A stretch of 64,000 nt of DNA from Massilia sp. Leaf139 (GTDB taxonomy: Bacteria; Pseudomonadota; Gammaproteobacteria; Burkholderiales; Burkholderiaceae_D), in contig NZ_LMOJ01000012.1 in assembly GCF_001424165.1 (NCBI RefSeq), positions 863 to 64,862 on the forward strand, written 5' to 3'. The notes under the pieces were generated by a model. That model worked only from the letters and a program-made list of their open reading frames with translations, was not told where the DNA came from and did not search any database. Position 1 is the first letter of the stretch. Every line of letters starts with the position of its first letter. The position numbers and the translations under genes were made by a program. Of this stretch, positions 57,558-64,000 are shown piece after piece.

Positions 57558-60434
57558 ATGACTGAAACCCTGTTATCCCGATCGGTGCGCCTGCTCTTCG
57601 CGGGCGCCGGCGCCATCGGTCCGATCTTGCTGGCCCAGCTGCTCGTGGCGCCGCAGGCGCATGCGCAGGAAGCGGCCGAACGGCCCATCGCGCGTGTCGT
57701 CGTCACCGGCAGTAACATCCGCCGCGCCGAAGCCGAAACCGCCTCGTCGGTGCTGACCGTCAATCGGGCCGACATCGAGCGCTCCGGCAAGAGCACTGTG
57801 GCCGAGCTGCTGCAAACCCTGGCCGTCGACAACCAGGGCTCGGTGCCTACGAGCTTCGGCAACGGCTTCGCGGCGGGCGCCTCGGGCATCTCGCTGCGCG
57901 GCCTCGGCACGGCCTCGACCCTGGTGCTGCTCAACGGCCGGCGCATGGCGCCCTACGGCCTGGCCGACGACGGCCAGAAGGTGTTCTCCGACCTGAACGT
58001 GATCCCGACCGACGCCGTCGAACGCGTCGAGATCCTGAAGGACGGCGCCTCCGCCATCTACGGCTCCGACGCCATCGCCGGCGTGGTCAACATCATCCTG
58101 CGCCGCGACTTCAAGGGCACCACCGTGCGCGGCCTGCTCGGCATCTCGAAGGAATGGGACGGCGAAGAGCAGAACTTCGCCGTCACCCACGGCTTCGGCG
58201 ACCTCGAGACCGACCGCTACAACGTGCTGCTCAATTTCGAGTTCAAGCGCCAGAACGACATCTGGCTGCGCGACCGCGCCGACCGCCGCTACATCGGCCG
58301 CATCGACCTGCGCAACTGGGGCTATTCGGCACAGGAAGCATTGGGCGGCACCGGCGCGATCACCGGCAACAATGCAGCCGGCAGCGCGATCAACGGCAAC
58401 GTGCGCAACCCGGCCACGAACGAATACTACAACCGCGGCAACCTCGATGCGGCCACGACCGGCTTCACCCGCCTCTTCCCCGGCGCGGCCTGTTCCAACT
58501 TCACCAGCCACCCGCAGGGCGACCCCGGCGGCGGCTGCCTGATCGACTCGACCCTGGTCTACAACCAGATGCAGCCCGAGCAGGAGAACTACAGCCTGTT
58601 CGGCCGCGGCACCTGGCGCCTGGCCGGCGACATGGAGGCCTACAGCGAACTGAACCTGTACTCGAGCCAGACCTCCTCGTCGACCACGCCGAATACCGTC
58701 AGCGCCAACGTCGGCTTCCCGGGCGGCCCGGTCAGCAATGCCGGCGTGCAGTTGGGCGCCGGGCACCCCGACAACCCGTATTTCGGCACGGCGGCGCGCC
58801 TGCGCTACCTGGCCGGCGACGTCGGGCCGCGGATCTCGAACATCGATTCCTTCTTCATCCGCGCCCTGGCGGGCGTGCGCGGCACCCTGGCCGGCTGGGA
58901 GGTCGACACCTCGCTGTTGTTCTCGCGCAGCAAGGTATCGAACGAGCGCATGGGCTACCTGCAGCGCGACGTCACCTTCGCCATGCTCGATCCGAGCGCG
59001 GCGAATGTCGCGGCGGCGCTGGCCACCAGCCCGGCCTATGCGGCGCTGCCGCCGGGCACGGTCTGGCGCATCGGCGAGAACACCGGCCTCAACAGCCCCG
59101 GCGTGTACGCGGCGATCGCGCCCATGATCGCCAACGACGCCCAGACCAAGATCGTCCAGGGCGACGTGAAAGCCACACGCGAGTTCGGCAAGCTGGCCGG
59201 CGGCGCCATCGGGGTCGCGGTCGGCGCCGAATGGCGGCGCGAGGAAACCGAGCTGCAGCCGACCACCGGCACCGAGCGCGGCAACGTGATCGGCCTGGGC
59301 TATTCGGCCTATGCCGGTGCGCGCAACGTGTTCGCGCTGTATGGCGAAGCGCTGGCGCCGGTGCTGCCCGGCCTGGAGATCACCGGCGCCATGCGCTGGG
59401 ATCATTTCACCGACGTGGGCGACTCCTATACGCCGAAAGTCGGCGTCAAGTGGCAGCCCTCGCGCCAGCTGGCCCTGCGCGGCACGTTCGCGCGCGGCTT
59501 CCGTGCCCCGAGCGCGGCCGAGAACGGCGTCGGCGGCCTGGCCGCCTTCTCCACCGCCGAGGATCCGCTGCGCTGCAGCCTGGGGGTGACCCTCGCCTGC
59601 GATCCGGCCGCGATCGCCGTCATCACCTCGCCCAACCCGGCGCTGTCGCCCGAGCGTTCGAAGAGCTACAACTTCGGCATCATCTGGGATCCGCTGCCGC
59701 GCACCAGCATCTCGATCGACTTCTGGCAGATCAAGCGCAAGAACGAGATCAACCAGGAGCTGACCGACGACGCCATCGCCCGCGGCCAGGTGGCGCGCGA
59801 CCCGAGCACGGCGCAGGCGGGCATCCCCGGCGACCCCGGCGCCATCACGGCGGTGCTGGCGAACTACGTCAACTCGGCCTCGACCAAGGTGCGCGGCATC
59901 GACATCGACGCCCGCTACACGATGCGCCTGCCCGATGGCTGGGGCAACCTCCTGCTCGACGGTAAATGGACTTACCTCGACAAGTGGCTGCGCACCGAGC
60001 GCGACGGCAGCTCGCGCGACTTCGCCGGCACCCATGGCAACTGCGACGTGACCAACTGCATCGGCACGCCGGATCACCGCCTCAATCTGCGCGCCGCCTG
60101 GGATCGCGGCGACTGGCGCGTGTCGCTGAACGCCAACTACCGCGGGCCGATCGACAACGTGCTGTTCAAGGGCGACCCGGATGGCTGCGCCAGCCACTTC
60201 GCCAACGGACAGGACGCGCCGAGCGGCTGCCAGCTGGCCTCGTTCACGACCTTCGACCTGGTGGCGCGCTGGAAGCCACGTCCTGGCTGGGAAGTGTTCG
60301 GCACGATCGAGAACCTGTTCGACAAGGTGGCGCCGCTCGATCCGCTGACCTACGGCGCCCAGGCCTACAACCCGCTGGATTATGCGGGCGCGGTCGGACG
60401 CACCTTCAGCGTGGGCGCGCGCTATACGTTCTGA
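57558..60434 (+). CDS. TonB-dependent receptor 2
   Basis: 958 residues. Signal peptide 1-36 (PQAHA). Plug: VVVTGSNIRRAEAETASSVL, LRGLGTASTLVLLNGRRMAP, ILKDGASAIYGSDAIAGVVN. The barrel ends GRTFSVGARYTF. Close to receptor 1 throughout, including the paired-cysteine loop (CSNFTSHPQGDPGGGC) and the near-C-terminal stretch ENLFDKVAPLDPLTYGAQAY. A recent-looking paralogue. Substrate unknown. Confidence 0.95.
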   Translation: MTETLLSRSVRLLFAGAGAIGPILLAQLLVAPQAHAQEAAERPIARVVVTGSNIRRAEAETASSVLTVNRADIERSGKSTVAELLQTLAVDNQGSVPTSFGNGFAAGASGISLRGLGTASTLVLLNGRRMAPYGLADDGQKVFSDLNVIPTDAVERVEILKDGASAIYGSDAIAGVVNIILRRDFKGTTVRGLLGISKEWDGEEQNFAVTHGFGDLETDRYNVLLNFEFKRQNDIWLRDRADRRYIGRIDLRNWGYSAQEALGGTGAITGNNAAGSAINGNVRNPATNEYYNRGNLDAATTGFTRLFPGAACSNFTSHPQGDPGGGCLIDSTLVYNQMQPEQENYSLFGRGTWRLAGDMEAYSELNLYSSQTSSSTTPNTVSANVGFPGGPVSNAGVQLGAGHPDNPYFGTAARLRYLAGDVGPRISNIDSFFIRALAGVRGTLAGWEVDTSLLFSRSKVSNERMGYLQRDVTFAMLDPSAANVAAALATSPAYAALPPGTVWRIGENTGLNSPGVYAAIAPMIANDAQTKIVQGDVKATREFGKLAGGAIGVAVGAEWRREETELQPTTGTERGNVIGLGYSAYAGARNVFALYGEALAPVLPGLEITGAMRWDHFTDVGDSYTPKVGVKWQPSRQLALRGTFARGFRAPSAAENGVGGLAAFSTAEDPLRCSLGVTLACDPAAIAVITSPNPALSPERSKSYNFGIIWDPLPRTSISIDFWQIKRKNEINQELTDDAIARGQVARDPSTAQAGIPGDPGAITAVLANYVNSASTKVRGIDIDARYTMRLPDGWGNLLLDGKWTYLDKWLRTERDGSSRDFAGTHGNCDVTNCIGTPDHRLNLRAAWDRGDWRVSLNANYRGPIDNVLFKGDPDGCASHFANGQDAPSGCQLASFTTFDLVARWKPRPGWEVFGTIENLFDKVAPLDPLTYGAQAYNPLDYAGAVGRTFSVGARYTF

Positions 60435-60440
60435 GCGGCG

Positions 60441-60471
60441 GCCACGCCCGGTGCAGCTTGCCGGGCGTGGC
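60441..60471 (+). terminator. Strong hairpin after TonB receptor 2
   Basis: GCCACGCCCGG (60441-60451) and CCGGGCGTGGC (60461-60471) form an 11-bp perfect stem around nine bases, six bases after the stop. No T-run follows, so it may stabilise the 3' end or need Rho. A second, weaker GGGC-GAA-GCCC stem with eight T lies at 60592-60612. Confidence 0.6.
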
Positions 60472-60779
60472 TGATGCACACCAGGTTCGGCCGCTGGCAG
60501 CAGGCGGCCGGCTTCCATTCCGCTCCGGCGTGCCGTGTTGTGTTCACGTCACGCTCTCGCAAACAGTCCGTCCTGCCGCAGTCCACGCGCAGGGCGAAGC
60601 CCGGTTTTTTTTGCGTGCTGTCAGCCGAAACACGCATCGGGGTGCAAGACTCGATTTGACTATCCGGCGCCCGTCATTTGTGTCTGCTCGCGATCAATGT
60701 CTCGCGCGATGCATGTTGATCTGTTCGGGCAATGCAGCGGCTAAAAAGGAGCAAGTAACCCGAACCGAGGAGCGACAAC
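60472..60779 (+). promoter_or_regulatory. Intergenic region upstream of TonB receptor 3
   Basis: About 310 bases. It contains the weak GGGC-GAA-GCCC hairpin with eight T (60592-60612), then an AT-richer stretch and GAGGAG seven bases before the receptor ATG. I see no clear promoter hexamers, palindromic operator or gene. Confidence 0.4.
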
Positions 60780-63437
60780 ATGAACGAAACCATCTTGTCC
60801 CATTCTTTGCGCCGGCTGTCCGGCGGCGCCATCGCGGGCCTGGGCCTACTGGCCTGCCTGCCGGCGGCGGCGCAGGACACAACCGGCCAGCCGATCCAGC
60901 GCGTCGAAGTGACGGGCTCCTCGATCAAGCGGCTGGCGGCGGAAAGCTCGCTGCCGATCACGACCATCCGCGCCGCCGACTTCGCCAAGCAGGGCCTGAC
61001 CACGGCGCAGGATGTGCTCAACACGATTCCCATGAACCAGACCCAGACGGTCAGCTCGTCGGCGGTCGGTTCCGGCACCGGCGGACGCTCGAGCGCCGAC
61101 CTGCGCGGCCTCGGCGGCGACAAGACCCTGGTGCTGCTCAACGGCCGGCGCCTGGCGAACCACCCGTATTTTGCGGACACGGTCGACCTCAACATCATCC
61201 CGATCGCCGCCCTCGAGCGAGTCGAGGTGCTGCGCGACGGCGCCTCGGCCATCTACGGCACCGACGCCATCGGCGGCGTCATCAACTTCATCACCCGCCG
61301 CTCGGTGAAGGGCAATGCTCTCACGGTCGAAGGCTACGAGCCGCTGCGGCGCGGCGGCGGCAACGAGCAGCGCATCAACATCTCCGGCGGCCTGGGCGAC
61401 CTCGGCCGCGATGGCTACAGCATGTTCGGCGTGCTCGACTACCACCAGCACAGCGCGCTGCGCGCCACCGACCGCAGCTTCTCGCGCACCGGCGTGCGGC
61501 CCGACCGCGGCATGAACGAAGTCAGCCGCACGACCTTCCCTGCCAACTTCTTTTCCGATCTCGGCGTGGCCGGCAACCCCTATTTCGCCAGCGGCTGCCG
61601 CCCGCCCGACACGGCGCCCGCCACCGACGAACCGGTGTGCGAATTCGACTTCACGCAGTATGTCGACAACGTGCCCAAGACGCGCCAGTACAGCGCCATG
61701 GGCAAGTTCAACCGCCAGCTCACGCCGGATCACCTGGCCAGCATCGAATTCGTGTTCGGACGCAGCACCAACGAGGCGCGCGTCGCCCCGCCGCCGCTGT
61801 CGAACATCGGCGTGACCATGACCTCCGCCAGCCCCTACTATCCGGGCGCCGGCATCGTTCCCGCCTTCCCCGGCCTCACCGGCGAAAACCTCGACATCAG
61901 CTGGCGCCCGACCGAGACGGGCGGCCGCATCAACTTTGATTCCAGCAGCACCGTGCGCGTGCTGGCCAGCCTGGAAGGCAGCTTTGCCGGCTGGGACTAC
62001 AACGCGGGCATCTCGCATTCGCTGGGCCGGGCGCGCAGCATCTTCGACGCGGGCTATGTCATCGACCAGCGCATCATCGACGGGGTCGGCGCCGGCATCC
62101 TCAATCCCTTCGGGCCGCAGAGCCCGGAAGGCGCCGCCTACCTGCAGAACTCGCTCCTGCTGGGCGAATACCTGCACGCGCGCATCAACAGCAGCGCGGT
62201 CGACGCGCGCGCCAGCCGCGAGTTGATGACCCTGCCGGCCGGCCCGCTCGGCTTCGCCATCGGCGCCGAGTTCCGGCGCGACCGCGCCAAGTATTTCGTC
62301 AACCGCGCCCTGGCCTCGCAGGCCTCGAGCTCGGGGTCGGCCGATGCCCAGGACCAGTCGGGCCAGCGCAGCATCGGCGCCATCTTCAGCGAGCTCAACG
62401 TGCCGGTGATCAAGGATCTGGAACTGAACTTCGCGGCGCGCTACGACCACTACAGCGACGTCGGCGGCAGCTTCAATCCGAAGGTGTCGCTGCGCTACCA
62501 GCCGGTGCGCCAGCTCCTGGTGCGCGGCTCCTTCAACAAGGGCTTCCGCGCGCCGACGCTGTTCGACCTGTTCGGCCCGCAGACGACGACCAACAGTTCT
62601 GACACCTACAACGACCCGCTGCTGTGCCCGAACGGCACGCCGATCCCCGGCGCCAATCCGAACATCGTCTGCGACCAGCAGCAGAACGTGCGCGGCGGCG
62701 GCAATCCGAACCTGCAGCCCGAGCGCTCGCGCACCTGGAGCGCCGGCCTGGTGTTCGAGCCCCTGCCCTCGCTGACGGTGTCGGCCGACTACTGGAACAT
62801 CCGCCTGAAAGACCAGATCAGCGCCCTGGCCGAGCAGACCATCTTCGCCGACTTCGCCAAGTACCGCGACCTGTTCGTGTACGACGCGTCCGGCACGCGC
62901 CTGAACTACGTGCTCGACATCACCAGCAACCTGGGCGAGGTGCGTACCCGCGGCCTCGACCTGTCGGTGCTGTACCGGCTGCCGCGCAATCCCTTCGGCA
63001 ACCTCAGCCTCTCGATCGACGGCACCTATGTCAACAAGTACGACTACCAGAACGAGCGCGGCGGCTCCTTCACCGAAAACGCCGGCCGCTATGCCGACGC
63101 CACGCCGGTCTTCCGCTGGCGCCACAACCTGCTGCTGCCCCTGGTGCGCGGCGACTACACCTTCAACCTCTCGAACCGCTACATGTCGCACTACGTCGAC
63201 CAGAACACGGCCGTCGCACCCGAGTTCGCCAACAACGTGGGGCATTACTCGACCTGGTCGCTGTCGACGACCTTCACCGGCAACAAGATGTTCGAACTGA
63301 CGGCCGGCATCAAGAACCTGTTCGACGAGGAGCCGCCGTTCACGAACCAGATCACCAACTTCCAGCTGGGCTACGATCCGCGCTACACGGATCCGCTCGG
63401 CAGGACGGTGTATGCGCGCTTGACCTACAAGTTCTAG
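60780..63437 (+). CDS. TonB-dependent receptor 3
   Basis: 885 residues. Signal peptide 1-31 (CLPAAA). Plug: RVEVTGSSIKRLAAESSLPI, LRGLGGDKTLVLLNGRRLAN, EVLRDGASAIYGTDAIGGVI. The barrel ends GRTVYARLTYKF. Divergent from receptors 1 and 2 in the barrel (for example NKGFRAPTLFDLFGPQTTTN), so it likely binds a different ligand. Extracellular cysteines (CRPPDTAPATDEPVC, CPNGTPIPGANPNIVC) again suggest disulfide-closed loops. Confidence 0.95.
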   Translation: MNETILSHSLRRLSGGAIAGLGLLACLPAAAQDTTGQPIQRVEVTGSSIKRLAAESSLPITTIRAADFAKQGLTTAQDVLNTIPMNQTQTVSSSAVGSGTGGRSSADLRGLGGDKTLVLLNGRRLANHPYFADTVDLNIIPIAALERVEVLRDGASAIYGTDAIGGVINFITRRSVKGNALTVEGYEPLRRGGGNEQRINISGGLGDLGRDGYSMFGVLDYHQHSALRATDRSFSRTGVRPDRGMNEVSRTTFPANFFSDLGVAGNPYFASGCRPPDTAPATDEPVCEFDFTQYVDNVPKTRQYSAMGKFNRQLTPDHLASIEFVFGRSTNEARVAPPPLSNIGVTMTSASPYYPGAGIVPAFPGLTGENLDISWRPTETGGRINFDSSSTVRVLASLEGSFAGWDYNAGISHSLGRARSIFDAGYVIDQRIIDGVGAGILNPFGPQSPEGAAYLQNSLLLGEYLHARINSSAVDARASRELMTLPAGPLGFAIGAEFRRDRAKYFVNRALASQASSSGSADAQDQSGQRSIGAIFSELNVPVIKDLELNFAARYDHYSDVGGSFNPKVSLRYQPVRQLLVRGSFNKGFRAPTLFDLFGPQTTTNSSDTYNDPLLCPNGTPIPGANPNIVCDQQQNVRGGGNPNLQPERSRTWSAGLVFEPLPSLTVSADYWNIRLKDQISALAEQTIFADFAKYRDLFVYDASGTRLNYVLDITSNLGEVRTRGLDLSVLYRLPRNPFGNLSLSIDGTYVNKYDYQNERGGSFTENAGRYADATPVFRWRHNLLLPLVRGDYTFNLSNRYMSHYVDQNTAVAPEFANNVGHYSTWSLSTTFTGNKMFELTAGIKNLFDEEPPFTNQITNFQLGYDPRYTDPLGRTVYARLTYKF

Positions 63438-63478
63438 TAGGGGTGGGCGATGACAATGGCATCGCCCACGGTTTCACC

Positions 63479-63553
63479 GGGCGCCCCGTGCCCACCATAA
63501 CGATGCGCTAACGCGGTGCATGCTTCTGGTGGGCACGGGGCGCCCACCCTACC
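63479..63553. repeat. GTAGGGTGGGC-type palindromic repeat
   Basis: A 19-nt perfect inverted repeat, GGGCGCCCCGTGCCCACCA at 63479-63497 and its complement at 63527-63545, followed by ACCCTACC. It lies between receptor 3 and the convergent tldD gene. Confidence 0.85.
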
Positions 63554-63580
63554 GAGCTCATCCGTTCGCGATACGTCGTC

Positions 63581-63613
63581 AAAAAAAATTGCCCGGCAAG
63601 CCGGGCAATTTTT
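63581..63613. terminator. Bidirectional terminator of tldD and TonB receptor 3
   Basis: ATTGCCCGGC and GCCGGGCAAT (63588-63597, 63600-63609) form a 10-bp stem around AA. Eight A precede and five T follow on the plus strand, so it works in both directions. Confidence 0.9.
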
Positions 63614-63630
63614 CATCGCGCTGGCAGACC

Positions 63631-64000
63631 TTATGCGGTACCGCCCACGGTCACGCCATCGATCCGCAGCGTCGGCTGTCCCACGCCGACCGGCACGCTC
63701 TGCCCTTCCTTGCCGCACACGCCCACGCCAGAGTCGAGCGCCATGTCGTTGCCGATCATCGAGATGCGGTTCATGACTTCCGGGCCGTTGCCGATCAGGG
63801 TCGCGCCCTTCACCGGGTAGGTGATCTTGCCGTCTTCGATCATGTAGGCTTCGCTGGCCGAGAACACGAACTTGCCGTTCGTGATGTCGACCTGGCCACC
63901 GCCGAAGTTCACCGCGTACAGTCCGTTCTTGACCGAGGCCAGGATCTCCGCCGGATCCTTGTCGCCGGCCAGCATGTAGGTGTTGGTCATGCGCGGCATC
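63631..64000 (-). CDS. tldD: Metalloprotease TldD, C-terminal part (gene continues past the right edge)
   Basis: About 123 C-terminal residues are present. [60 protein letters not shown] and the ending [20 protein letters not shown] are the TldD C-terminal pattern, rather than that of its partner TldE/PmbA. TldD/TldE degrade unfolded small peptides and trim peptide antibiotics. The zinc-binding HExxxH helix would be in the missing N-terminal part. Confidence 0.93.
   Translation of the reverse strand, partial: MPRMTNTYMLAGDKDPAEILASVKNGLYAVNFGGGQVDITNGKFVFSASEAYMIEDGKITYPVKGATLIGNGPEVMNRISMIGNDMALDSGVGVCGKEGQSVPVGVGQPTLRIDGVTVGGTA

Noticed and set aside
57573..60518. 981-codon open frame antisense to TonB receptor 2
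   Set aside because: The plus-strand receptor has a signal peptide, plug motifs and a proper C-terminus. The antisense translation is low-complexity with no family features.

Overview
The window is GC-rich, densely coded DNA with housekeeping genes of betaproteobacterial type: the rimP-nusA-infB and rbfA-truB cluster, scpB next to an rluB-type pseudouridine synthase, typA, glk, and many large TonB-dependent receptors. Together with the abundant dispersed GTAGGGTGGGC palindromes this suggests Burkholderiales, most likely Oxalobacteraceae near Massilia, Duganella or Janthinobacterium. That genus-level guess is inference from gene content and protein style; no search was run.

Left half (1-31,784): one nearly complete flagellar locus. 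It opens with the 3' end of a flagellin gene and a FliK-like protein. A leftward export operon follows (fliM-fliN-fliP-fliQ-fliR-flhB-flhA). Diverging from it is a rightward run: fliE-F-G-H-I-J, fliD-S-T-K-L, a sigma-28 gene, motA-motB, flgM-flgN and a separate glucosaminidase gene. flgA is leftward, and flgB-C-D-E-F-G-H-I-J-K-L plus a LafW-position protein are rightward. This order, the short FliM, the lack of fliO, flhF, flhG and chemotaxis genes, and the resident sigma-28/MotAB/FlgM set resemble the lateral (Flag-2) flagellar systems of Vibrio, Aeromonas and some enterics. The sigma-54 activator gene lafK, expected between fliM and fliE, is absent.

Middle (31,800-48,700): an ABC exporter half-transporter; typA; a small periplasmic protein; a leftward translation/RNA cluster (rimP-nusA-infB, a terminator, then rbfA-truB); scpB-rluB, the latter with very long low-complexity tails; glk; and a DedA membrane protein fused to a rhodanese domain.

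Right part (48,790-64,000): a three-gene peptide-type ABC importer without its own binding protein, then three large TonB-dependent receptor paralogues on the opposite strand. Between the first and second receptor lie a tandem array of palindromic repeats and the DAHP synthase gene aroG. aroG is preceded by what looks like a complete transcription attenuator: a promoter, a 22-codon leader peptide with a run of Phe, Tyr and Trp codons, and four pairable arms ending in an intrinsic terminator. This is the most striking regulatory structure in the window. The window ends inside tldD.

All calls rest on reading the sequence and on family knowledge. Family assignments and start sites could be checked by profile searches and RNA 5'-end mapping.
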